Shown here one piece after another: positions 1 to 6,267 of a stretch of 12,083 nt of DNA. The notes under the pieces were generated by a model. That model did not search any database. It was not told where the DNA came from and was given only the letters and a program-made list of their open reading frames with translations. The position numbers and the translations under genes were made by a program. This DNA comes from RUG754 sp041856085. Its GTDB lineage: Bacteria; Bacillota; Clostridia; Peptostreptococcales; Anaerovoracaceae. Position 1 is the first letter of the stretch; the number at the start of each line of letters is the position of its first letter. The DNA is taken from contig JBHAFL010000106.1 of NCBI GenBank assembly GCA_041856085.1, positions 1 through 12,083 on the forward strand, given 5' to 3'.

Positions 1-1
1 C

Positions 2-208
2 GTTTCGACGGGCTCGGCATGCTCGTCAAACAAAAACCGGAAAGCGGGTTCCCATGTGCTGAATGCGATGAAGCTCTCTAAAAAAGAAATCGAGGGAGCG
101 ATAAGATTCAGCTTAAGCGAGTTCACTACGGTAGAGGAAATAGATTATACCGTTTCTAAGGTCAAGGAAGCGGTAGACCGCTTCAGGAGACTGGGGAGCT
201 TCAGGTAA
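2..208 (+). CDS. Cysteine desulfurase, C-terminal fragment (NifS/IscS group I)
   Basis: This is the 3' end of a gene cut by the left edge of the window; 68 codons are visible before TAA at 206-208. The first residues read VSTGSACSS, which matches the mobile catalytic loop of group I cysteine desulfurases (SSGSACTS in IscS). The persulfide-carrying cysteine is the codon at 20-22. The remainder, ending in IRFSLSEFTTVEEIDYTV and a basic tail, fits the conserved C-terminal end of the family. These PLP enzymes remove sulfur from L-cysteine and pass it to acceptors. With thiI only one gene downstream, the likely acceptor is ThiI, as in the NifZ-ThiI pairs of Firmicutes. The PLP-binding part lies outside the window, so the exact subtype is open. 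The catalytic-loop match makes the family call firm. Confidence 0.9.
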   Translation, partial: VSTGSACSSNKNRKAGSHVLNAMKLSKKEIEGAIRFSLSEFTTVEEIDYTVSKVKEAVDRFRRLGSFR

Positions 209-228
209 TTCGGACTGCGTGACGGAAT

Positions 229-258
229 CGGGTAAAATATCTTTTGCCCGTATTTTTT
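229..258 (+). terminator. Rho-independent terminator after the cysteine desulfurase
   Basis: A 9-bp stem (CGGGTAAAA at 229-237 with TTTTGCCCG at 242-250, one G-U pair) closes a TATC loop and is followed by TATTTTTT at 251-258. It lies 20 bases after the desulfurase stop and before the MscS gene. Some transcripts should therefore end here, although readthrough into mscS-thiI is possible because no clear promoter was seen in the following 50 bases. Confidence 0.8.
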
Positions 259-311
259 AAGGACGGAACTTCGATAGGATAGAAGATTTTTTGCATAAAA
301 AGGAGAATAAA

Positions 312-1127
312 ATGACTAAAGAAAAAATAGAGGGAGTATGGGAAGCTTTCAAGGGGCAGTCAGACGACTATTTAACTGCGCTGCTCGTTATAGCAGCCGG
401 AATTCTTATCATTAAGATGACGACCAAGATAGCAAAAAAAGCTCTCGAAAAATCGTCCCTCGACGCGAGCGTATACTCGTTTATATTAACCATAATTAAA
501 TATTCGCTCTACGTGGTTATAGCCGTCATAGTCCTTTCGGTGCTTAACGTGCCGACTGCGCCGCTCGTTACCGTAATCGGCGCGATGGGCGCCGCAATTG
601 CGCTGGCGCTCAAGGACAGCCTTTCGAATGTCGCCTCGGGGATATTGATTCTCCTCAGACACCCGTTTAAGCAAGGGGACTTCGTTTCGGCGGGCGGCTT
701 CGACGGAATTGTTGACAGCATTGATATAATATCCACCACATTAAAAACCGTAGACAACAGGCGCGTCATAATACCTAACAGTCAGGTAATGGGTAACGCC
801 ATAGTGAACAGCACCCACGAGACCGTGAGGAGAATCGACCTGTCATTCGGAATATCATATAAGTCGGATATTGAGGCGGCGAAAGAGGCCGTTTTGTCGG
901 CGGCGACGTCGAATTCAAGCGTACTTTCGGAGCCTGAGCCGTTCGCGGGAGTCGGTACGCTCGGAGAGTCCGCCGTAAACATAGATTTGAGATGCTGGGT
1001 TGAAACCTCGCGCTATCTCGCAACCAAGTATGAGATTACCGAGGCTGTAAGAAAGGCTTTCGGAGACAAGGGAATTGAGATACCGTATGCGCAGCTCGAT
1101 GTGCACATAGATAATAAAAACAGTTAA
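312..1127 (+). CDS. Small-conductance mechanosensitive channel, MscS family
   Basis: The product is a 271-residue channel that would open under membrane tension to release solutes on hypo-osmotic shock. Three membrane segments are visible at about residues 19-40, 56-79 and 83-115. The third is the Gly/Ala-rich pore helix (VTVIGAMGAAIALALKDSLS), followed by the conserved turn into the beta domain, HPFKQGDFV, and then a soluble C-terminal vestibule. The length is close to E. coli MscS (286 residues). The ATG at 312 is chosen because AAGGAGA lies at 300-306 just before it; an in-frame TTG at 291 would put that site inside the coding region. The gene sits between cysteine desulfurase and thiI, 48 bases upstream of the latter, so mscS and thiI are probably co-transcribed. 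No functional link to sulfur transfer is known. Confidence 0.92.
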   Translation: MTKEKIEGVWEAFKGQSDDYLTALLVIAAGILIIKMTTKIAKKALEKSSLDASVYSFILTIIKYSLYVVIAVIVLSVLNVPTAPLVTVIGAMGAAIALALKDSLSNVASGILILLRHPFKQGDFVSAGGFDGIVDSIDIISTTLKTVDNRRVIIPNSQVMGNAIVNSTHETVRRIDLSFGISYKSDIEAAKEAVLSAATSNSSVLSEPEPFAGVGTLGESAVNIDLRCWVETSRYLATKYEITEAVRKAFGDKGIEIPYAQLDVHIDNKNS

Positions 1128-1175
1128 TTTGCGGATTACCGGCGCCAACTCGATTTGCCGGTTCAGGAGGAAAAA

Positions 1176-2381
1176 ATGAACGAAAAGAATATTTTGATAG
1201 TAAGGTGCGGTGAAGTCGCGCTCAAGGGAATGAATAAGCCTTACTTCGAGAGAATGCTCGCAGACAGAATCAAGGCAAGCCTGAGGGGGCTCGCGGATAT
1301 CGGAAAGGGGAAAGCCCTGGACATATACCGCAGCGAGGGCTTAATCTACATATATGCGGATAAGGAGCTCGAAAAAAATGAAGTGGCACGCAGGGTCACA
1401 AAGGTCTTCGGAGTGGCGTCGGTGTCCGCGGCGGTAGAGGCGAAGTCGGACCTCGACGCGATAGGTGAAGAGGCTGTCGGATATATGAACAGGCTAATCG
1501 AAGAAAAGGGCGTTAAGACCTTTAAGGTTGAGGCGAAGAGGGCGGACAAGAGCTTCCCCGTGAAATCACCTGAAATAGGCAGGATAATCGGGGCTAAGGT
1601 TCTGAGCGGATGCAAGGTTCTGAAAGTTGACGTGCACAATCCCGATGTAATCCTCAAGGTTGATTTAAGACATAATATCTCATACATCTACGACTCAAAG
1701 ATAAGCGGACTCGGCGGACTTCCGCTCGGAACCAACGGCAGGGGAATGTCGCTGCTTTCCGGGGGTATCGACAGTCCCGTCGCTACATGGATGATGGCGA
1801 AACGCGGTATGATGATTGAAGCGGTACACTTCCATTCCTATCCTTACACCTCGGAGAGAGCGAGAGAAAAAGTTATCGAGCTCGCAGAGATAGTGGCGTC
1901 ATACTGCGGCAAATTCAAGATGCATATAGTGAACATTTTGCCTATCCAGGAGGCGATAGTAAGAAACTGCCCGGAGGAGGAGACCACTATTCTCGTCAGA
2001 AGATTTATGATGAAAATAGCCGAGAAATTAGCTGAGAAAAGCGGTTGCCAGGCGCTGATTACGGGAGAGAACCTCGGACAGGTGGCGTCGCAGACGGCGG
2101 AGGCGCTCTATGTGACCGATAATGCGGTTTCAATGCCGGTGTTCAGACCGCTGATCGGTATGGACAAGATAGAGATTATGGACAGAGCTATGGAGATAGG
2201 CACCTACGAGAAGTCTATCGAGCCGTATGAGGACTGCTGCACCGTATTTCTGCCTAAGCACCCTGCGACAAAGCCTAAGCTCGAACGCATACTTGCGAGC
2301 GAGTCGCGTTTAGACGCAGACAGTTTAGTAAACACCGCAGTTGAGTCCGAAGAATGCGTGACGATATCCGCAGACGCTTAG
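1176..2381 (+). CDS. thiI: tRNA 4-thiouridine synthase ThiI (no rhodanese domain)
   Basis: The 401-residue protein matches ThiI, which adenylates U8 of tRNA and replaces its oxygen with sulfur to give 4-thiouridine; in some bacteria it also supplies sulfur for the thiamine thiazole. The N-terminus (NILIVRCGEVALKGMN) is the ferredoxin-like region, followed by a THUMP domain to about residue 170. The PP-loop ATPase domain carries SGGIDS at 195-200. The EPYEDCCTVF segment holds Cys354-Cys355, in the region equivalent to the essential Cys344 of E. coli. There is no C-terminal rhodanese domain, as is usual in Firmicutes, so sulfur should come directly from a desulfurase such as the one encoded at the left edge. 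The start is set by AGGAGG at 1165-1170; an in-frame TTG at 1155 lies upstream of that site. Confidence 0.96.
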   Translation: MNEKNILIVRCGEVALKGMNKPYFERMLADRIKASLRGLADIGKGKALDIYRSEGLIYIYADKELEKNEVARRVTKVFGVASVSAAVEAKSDLDAIGEEAVGYMNRLIEEKGVKTFKVEAKRADKSFPVKSPEIGRIIGAKVLSGCKVLKVDVHNPDVILKVDLRHNISYIYDSKISGLGGLPLGTNGRGMSLLSGGIDSPVATWMMAKRGMMIEAVHFHSYPYTSERAREKVIELAEIVASYCGKFKMHIVNILPIQEAIVRNCPEEETTILVRRFMMKIAEKLAEKSGCQALITGENLGQVASQTAEALYVTDNAVSMPVFRPLIGMDKIEIMDRAMEIGTYEKSIEPYEDCCTVFLPKHPATKPKLERILASESRLDADSLVNTAVESEECVTISADA

Positions 2382-2451
2382 AGAGGCGACAAGATAATAC
2401 GAGCTAACAGGGGTTCTCATAATATCAATCATATCGTAAATATTATGCGGA

Positions 2452-2491
2452 TTAGTACTTTTTTGTTGCAATAGCCAAAAATGAGTGCTAA
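2452..2491. promoter_or_regulatory. Imperfect dyad around the predicted cpsB promoter
   Basis: The arms are TTAGTACT-TTTTTG (2452-2465) and CAAAAA-TG-AGTGCTAA (2476-2491). They give 14 pairs with one G-U and a two-base bulge around a 10-base centre. The -35 hexamer lies in the centre and the -10 begins at the end of the right arm. It could be an operator, or an RNA hairpin at the end of thiI transcripts, although no T-run follows. Visible in sequence; function is inference. Confidence 0.4.
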
Positions 2492-2494
2492 AAT
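2466..2494 (+). promoter_or_regulatory. Predicted sigma-A promoter for the cpsB module
   Basis: TTGCAA (2466-2471) and TAAAAT (2489-2494) are separated by exactly 17 bases. Transcription would start near 2501, giving a leader of about 120 bases to the TTG start at 2621. In that leader GCGGA (2524-2528) can pair with TCCGC (2563-2567) around a small inner ACTC/GAGT stem. The rest of the 239-base gap after thiI is A+T-rich and holds no recognisable gene. Confidence 0.55.
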
Positions 2495-2495
2495 A

Positions 2496-2510
2496 ACTAA
2501 TAATATTAGT
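2496..2510. promoter_or_regulatory. 15-bp palindrome at the predicted transcription start
   Basis: ACTAATA and TATTAGT flank a single central A, forming a near-perfect dyad directly after the predicted -10 box and overlapping the expected start site (about 2501). Its place fits a repressor operator. No regulator gene is nearby to suggest which one, and A+T-rich palindromes of this size can occur by chance. Confidence 0.35.
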
Positions 2511-2620
2511 GAATTAATGATATGCGGATGCTGACTCTAAAATGGGAGTATTTGTGTATTTTTCCGCTTTAATCGGGATTTTCGAGTTTATATTAAGAGC
2601 CAAGGTTGAGGTTTGTATAG

Positions 2621-3331
2621 TTGATTGACTTTCACACACATATACTTCCTGCGATAGATGACGGCAGCAAGGACATAGACATGACAAGGAGTATGCTCGA
2701 GATGGAGTCTTCCATCGGTGTGAAGCATATCGTAGCGACGCCGCACTTCTATGCACATAGAATGCGTGTGGCGGATTTCGTTCATAACAGAGCCGCGGCG
2801 TTTGAGAGCATTCGCCCGCAGCTTGAAGCGGCGAACTTAACGGATATAAGATTAGGCGCCGAGGTGCACTACTTCGAAGGCATAGGCAGAGCTGACAGGC
2901 TACCGGAGCTATTGATACAGGGAACCCGGACGATTCTGTTAGAGATGCCGTTTTTAAGCTGGGACGAGCAGGTTTACAGGGATGTCTATGACCTTACTGC
3001 AAAAAAAAACTATCGTGTGGTTCTCGCGCACATTGAGCGCTATACTGAGCTCCAAAAGAAGCTTCTTTTCAGCAAGTCGGTGTTTGACAGAATTTTAGAG
3101 CTTCCGCTTGTGCTTCAGATAAACGCCGGAAGCTTCGAAGACAAAAAAAAAGCAAGGTTTTGCGACAGGCTGATTGAGCGGGGCGCGGATATAATAGTCG
3201 GAAGTGATTGCCATAATATATCGACGCGGAGACCTAATCTGGATATTGCCAAGTCGCATATTATATCGAATTTCGGAGAAACCGCATTTGACATAATGCA
3301 GAAGCTGTCCAAAGAGGTATCGGGGATATGA
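2621..3331 (+). CDS. cpsB: Tyrosine-protein phosphatase, PHP family (CpsB/CapC/YwqE type)
   Basis: The 236-residue protein is a manganese-dependent phosphotyrosine phosphatase of the PHP fold, expected to reverse autophosphorylation of the kinase encoded downstream. All family metal ligands are recognisable: His5 and His7 (DFHTH), Asp14, His42 (TPHF), Glu81 (GAEVHYFEG), Glu108 (LLEMP), His137 (AHIERY), Asp196 and His198 (SDCH). The TTG start at 2621 is preferred because it gives the standard N-terminus MIDFHTHILPAIDDG. The ribosome site in front is modest (AAGGTTGAGG, 2602-2611), suggesting limited translation. The stop overlaps the next start as ATGA (3328-3331), implying translational coupling. 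Two runs of nine A (3001-3009 and 3143-3151) sit in the frame and could slip. The family call is very firm; the symbol follows streptococcal usage. Confidence 0.93.
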   Translation: MIDFHTHILPAIDDGSKDIDMTRSMLEMESSIGVKHIVATPHFYAHRMRVADFVHNRAAAFESIRPQLEAANLTDIRLGAEVHYFEGIGRADRLPELLIQGTRTILLEMPFLSWDEQVYRDVYDLTAKKNYRVVLAHIERYTELQKKLLFSKSVFDRILELPLVLQINAGSFEDKKKARFCDRLIERGADIIVGSDCHNISTRRPNLDIAKSHIISNFGETAFDIMQKLSKEVSGI

Positions 3332-4362
3332 AAAAACAGACAATTAAACTGATAGCCGGAATTGTGCTGGCGGTGCTTGTTATCGTGGCTTTCGGGTTAG
3401 TCCTCAAGTACATAGAAAAGTCCGGTCAAAAAAAAGGAGACAATTCACGTACCCAGCACAGTATGTATATAGATATTGTGATAGACGGGGAAGAGTATGA
3501 AACGAATCATAATATTGAGAGCTATTTGCTTTACGGCACTGATGAAAACGGATCTCCGGCGGATTCGCCTGAGGGTTATCACGGAGCTATGGCTGATTTC
3601 ATTCTTCTCGCAATTCTCGATAAAACTACTGAAAAATATGCTTTAGTCGAAATTGATCGTAATACCATGTTCGATGTGAATATGATAGGGCCGAACGGCG
3701 AGTCCGGCTTTTCATCCTTTCAGCAGATAACCGGAGCCAGTTGGTATGGTCAAAATCCGACTCAGAGCGCTGAAAATATGACAAGAACCATTTCGGATTT
3801 GTTCGGGGGGCTTCCGATAAACGGATATTTTTCGATTGGCATAGGCGAGCTTCATAAGCTTAACGAGGCGGTCGGCGGAGTAACCGTCACTGTGCCGGAC
3901 GACGCGCTCATCGAAGCGGATCCTGCCTTTGTGAAGGGCGCCGAGATCAAGCTGTCGGACAAGCAGGCTGAGATTTTTGTTCGGAGCAGAATGAATTACG
4001 GCAAGGGCACCAATGAAGAGAGAATGGCGCGGCAAAGAATATTCTTAAATGCTCTGCTTGCGAACCTGAGAGAGAAAGCTCAAAAAAATCCGAATATTGC
4101 GGAGCACATTTATGAGGAACTTGCCGATACGGCGGCGACGAATATGAGAGCAAATAACTTCTCAAAAATCGCCAATCATATTTTGAAGAGCGAGAAAATC
4201 GAGGGCAGCGACGCGGCGGGAATAATAGCTCTTGAGGGTAAGCATACTGTCGGCAGACATCTTGACGACGGACTTGAACACGAAGAATTCTATTGCGATT
4301 ACGACTCTATGGTAGAGCTTCTAAAAGAAGCCATAGGACTCAAGCCGTTTACCTATGAATGA
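3328..4362 (+). CDS. LytR-CpsA-Psr (LCP) family protein
   Basis: The 344-residue protein has one N-terminal membrane anchor (about residues 7-27) and an extracellular LCP domain. LCP enzymes move polyprenyl-phosphate-linked glycopolymers such as capsule or teichoic acid onto peptidoglycan. Recognisable parts are LLYGTDENG (Asp72), the strand ending ADFILLAILD (Asp90), VEIDRNTM (Arg111), NGYFSIGIGELHKLNEAVGGV, and the C-terminal FVRSRMNYGKGTNEERMARQ with its conserved arginines. Two family signatures differ from the common form: the usual RSD reads MAD, and PRDT reads DRNT. Asp90 and Arg111 themselves are kept, so activity is still likely. The start overlaps the cpsB stop by four bases. Position between cpsB and cpsC corresponds to CpsA in streptococcal capsule loci. 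A run of eight A lies at 3428-3435. Confidence 0.9.
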   Translation: MKKQTIKLIAGIVLAVLVIVAFGLVLKYIEKSGQKKGDNSRTQHSMYIDIVIDGEEYETNHNIESYLLYGTDENGSPADSPEGYHGAMADFILLAILDKTTEKYALVEIDRNTMFDVNMIGPNGESGFSSFQQITGASWYGQNPTQSAENMTRTISDLFGGLPINGYFSIGIGELHKLNEAVGGVTVTVPDDALIEADPAFVKGAEIKLSDKQAEIFVRSRMNYGKGTNEERMARQRIFLNALLANLREKAQKNPNIAEHIYEELADTAATNMRANNFSKIANHILKSEKIEGSDAAGIIALEGKHTVGRHLDDGLEHEEFYCDYDSMVELLKEAIGLKPFTYE

Positions 4363-4368
4363 GCTGCC

Positions 4369-4397
4369 GCGGCGTTCAGTTAATCGGCGAACGTCGC
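4369..4397 (+). other. Stem-loop between the LCP gene and cpsC
   Basis: GCGGCGTTC (4369-4377) pairs with GAACGTCGC (4389-4397), nine pairs with one G-U and an 11-base loop. It begins seven bases after the LCP stop. No T-run follows directly, so it is at best a weak terminator. It may attenuate transcription or stabilise the upstream mRNA. Confidence 0.4.
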
Positions 4398-4450
4398 TTG
4401 GCGATAAGATATTTAGAGCTTTTAGCCGAACTAAAGAAGCGAGAGCGGCA

Positions 4451-4456
4451 TATAAT
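4451..4456 (+). promoter_or_regulatory. Possible -10 box ahead of cpsC
   Basis: TATAAT is a perfect -10 hexamer 33 bases upstream of the cpsC start, but nothing resembling TTGACA lies 16-18 bases before it. With the preceding stem-loop it could give cpsC-cpsD a partly separate expression level. It may equally be chance in an A+T-rich gap. Confidence 0.3.
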
Positions 4457-4488
4457 TGTTATAGGACGTAATTATAAGGGATTATTAA

Positions 4489-5274
4489 ATGACTAAAACA
4501 GAACAACCAAATCATAAATTTCACGATAATCAGGAGATTGAAATCGATCTTATCGACCTGATGTATTATTTCAGGAGCAAGCTCGTTTATATAATATTGA
4601 TGTTTTTAATCGGCGCTGTAGCTGCGGGCACGATAACACGCTTCGCGATTACTCCTAAGTATACGGCTACCTCGGTAATGTATATGGTATCGTCGTCGTC
4701 CGGCTCTGTAGTGGATCTTACGGACATTAACATAGGAACGTCCATTTCAGCCGACTACATCGAGCTTATGAAGACGAGACCCATAATAGAGGGAGTTATC
4801 AGCGACCTCAGCCTTGACAAGACTTATGAAGAGGTTCTTGAAATGGTTGATCTTTCGGTTAAACCGAACACGCGAATCATAATGATTGCCGTCACAAGTC
4901 ATTATCCGGAAGAAGCGATGAATATCGCCAATGCGATAGCTAAGAGAACAGAGGTTCAGCTTCCGAAGACTATGGATTCGCCTAAGCCGAATATCGCGGA
5001 AGACGCCATCCTGCCGCTTAATCCGAGCAGCCCGTCGCTTACTAAAAATACCATGCTGGGGGCGCTTGCGATGCTCGTACTCGCGCTCGGACTCCTGACT
5101 CTCCGATATATAACCAACGACACAATTAAGACAGGTGAGGATGTAGAGAAGTATTTCGGGGTACTTCCTCTCACCGTAATACCTGAGAGCAGCTTTGACG
5201 GCATCAAAAAAGACGATTCGGTCGGGGTTAAGAGAAAGAAAAAAAATAAAAGAAAAGCGAGAGGGGGTAACTAA
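4489..5274 (+). CDS. cpsC: Polysaccharide co-polymerase / BY-kinase activator (Wzz family, CpsC-like)
   Basis: The 261-residue membrane protein has the Wzz/CpsC layout: a short cytoplasmic N-terminus, a membrane helix (about residues 32-52), an extracellular domain, a Pro/Ser-rich approach (LPLNPSSPSLTKN), a second helix (about 188-206) and a cytoplasmic tail. The tail segment DTIKTGEDVEKYFGVLPLTVIP is the characteristic CpsC region that binds and activates the separate kinase. In capsule systems this protein controls polymer length and couples export to phosphorylation. After that region comes an unusual strongly basic end (KRKKKNKRKARGGN) with a run of eight A (5239-5246) in its codons. Start ATG follows TAAGGG (4475-4480). 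The cpsD start is only three bases after the stop, so they are surely co-translated. Confidence 0.9.
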   Translation: MTKTEQPNHKFHDNQEIEIDLIDLMYYFRSKLVYIILMFLIGAVAAGTITRFAITPKYTATSVMYMVSSSSGSVVDLTDINIGTSISADYIELMKTRPIIEGVISDLSLDKTYEEVLEMVDLSVKPNTRIIMIAVTSHYPEEAMNIANAIAKRTEVQLPKTMDSPKPNIAEDAILPLNPSSPSLTKNTMLGALAMLVLALGLLTLRYITNDTIKTGEDVEKYFGVLPLTVIPESSFDGIKKDDSVGVKRKKKNKRKARGGN

Positions 5275-5277
5275 GCA

Positions 5278-6006
5278 ATGGAAGACAACAGAGATTTCAG
5301 ACTCTATACCCCCGAGGGAACTGTAAACTTCGGAATCGACCCGGATATGCCTTATGCCGTTGAGGAGGCGCTTAACAGATTAAGAGTAAATATCAGATTC
5401 CTCGGAAGCGATATCAAAAAAATAATGATAACCAGCGCTGACGAAAACGAGGGTAAGAGCTTCGTGGCTATGAATATATGGCGTCAGATGGCGACAGCCG
5501 GAGACAAATGCGTACTCCTTGATATAGATATGCGCAAGTCAAATATGACGGAGATATATAAAATGAGAAGAGAGGACGGTCTTGAGATAAAGGGAACCTC
5601 ACAGTTCCTGTCGGATACGTCCACGGATATCAGGGAGATAATCCTGCATACGGACAAGCCCTACGGCGATATAATTCCGAATTCGGAGAACATAATAAAT
5701 CCGTCGATGCTTTTAGAGAGCAGGAGATTCGAGCTCATGGTCGAATGGCTTGCCAAGAATTACAGATATGTATTCTTTGATTCTCCGCCGCTCGGTCTCG
5801 TATCCGACGCGGTTAGAATCGGCAGTCTCTGCGACGGTGCGATTCTCACCGTGAGAAGCAATCAAACCTCCCGAGCGGCAGTGAAAAACGCCATTCAGCA
5901 GCTTGAGCGCGCGGGCTGTCCGTTTCTCGGCATTGTACTTAACAGAGTTGCCGTTAATAAGGGCGGCTATTACAGTAAGTACGGCTACGGCTATTACGGC
6001 AAGTAA
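5278..6006 (+). CDS. cpsD: Bacterial tyrosine kinase (CpsD/CapB-type BY-kinase)
   Basis: The 242-residue cytoplasmic kinase belongs to the P-loop BY-kinases, which autophosphorylate on a C-terminal tyrosine cluster when bound to their membrane activator. It carries Walker A ITSADENEGKS (51-61, Lys60), Walker A' LLDIDMR (80-86, Asp82 and Asp84) and Walker B VFFDSPP (165-171, Asp168). The end contains six tyrosines in the last 12 residues (231, 232, 235, 237, 239, 240), the expected phosphorylation cluster. The N-terminal oligomerisation motif ExxRxxR is present as EALNRLR, with Asn in place of the first Arg, a variant also seen in streptococcal CpsD as I recall it. The purine-rich site before the ATG (AGGGGG) is good. 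With CpsC as activator and CpsB as phosphatase the cycle is complete. Confidence 0.94.
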   Translation: MEDNRDFRLYTPEGTVNFGIDPDMPYAVEEALNRLRVNIRFLGSDIKKIMITSADENEGKSFVAMNIWRQMATAGDKCVLLDIDMRKSNMTEIYKMRREDGLEIKGTSQFLSDTSTDIREIILHTDKPYGDIIPNSENIINPSMLLESRRFELMVEWLAKNYRYVFFDSPPLGLVSDAVRIGSLCDGAILTVRSNQTSRAAVKNAIQQLERAGCPFLGIVLNRVAVNKGGYYSKYGYGYYGK

Positions 6007-6024
6007 TCGTTGATATCGTCTAAT

Positions 6025-6073
6025 AATCCTCTTCGGATTTTAGAAATATAGTTCGTGAGATTGATCATCTCAC
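6025..6073 (+). other. Two small stem-loops after cpsD
   Basis: AATCC (6025-6029) pairs with GGATT (6035-6039) and is followed by TT, a weak terminator candidate. GTGAGAT (6055-6061) pairs perfectly with ATCTCAC (6067-6073) around TGATC without a T-run. Together they lie between cpsD and the next promoter and probably mark the 3' end of the cps transcript, though neither is a strong classical terminator. Confidence 0.4.
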
Positions 6074-6093
6074 AGATCTATGGCAGGTTTGCC

Positions 6094-6122
6094 TTGACTA
6101 ATCCGATAAACTGAGTTAAAAT
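6094..6122 (+). promoter_or_regulatory. Strong predicted sigma-A promoter for the secreted FnIII-like protein
   Basis: TTGACT (6094-6099) and TAAAAT (6117-6122) with a 17-base spacer are close to consensus. Transcription would begin near 6129, leaving a leader of about 140 bases. This separates the next gene from the cps module as its own transcription unit. Confidence 0.7.
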
Positions 6123-6138
6123 ACTTCTTGCAGTTGAT

Positions 6139-6237
6139 TATGCCACCCATCCTGAAAAGGATACAATCGGCTGTAATACGTATTTATGACTAAAATCGGC
6201 AAATGGCATATCTGCCGAAAAGCTAATGCTATATAGC
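6139..6237 (+). promoter_or_regulatory. Structured 5' leader of the secreted FnIII-like gene
   Basis: The leader holds several pairings. TATGCCA (6139-6145) pairs with TGGCATA (6204-6210), enclosing a hairpin of ATCCT (6149-6153), a GAAA tetraloop and AGGAT (6158-6162). TCGGCA (6196-6201) pairs with TGCCGA (6213-6218), and its loop contains the right arm of the first helix. A second TCGGC at 6167-6171 could compete for the same partner. GCTATATAGC (6228-6237) is a perfect palindrome. This does not match a riboswitch class I know; a role in mRNA stability or translation is inference. Confidence 0.4.
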
Positions 6238-6267
6238 AAATAATCAATTTAAGGAAGGTGAACACCA

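Noticed and set aside
291..311. TTG start extending MscS by seven residues
   Set aside because: The extension would contain the ribosome site AAGGAGA that serves the ATG at 312, and it adds nothing resembling the family N-terminus.
1155..1175. TTG start extending ThiI by seven residues
   Set aside because: AGGAGG at 1165-1170 lies within the extension and is ideally placed for the ATG at 1176, where the ThiI N-terminus begins.
6129..6267. Cyclic-di-GMP (GEMM-I) riboswitch because of the GAAA-capped hairpin
   Set aside because: The conserved GCAAA-C and GACGCAAAGC-type core segments of that class are absent.
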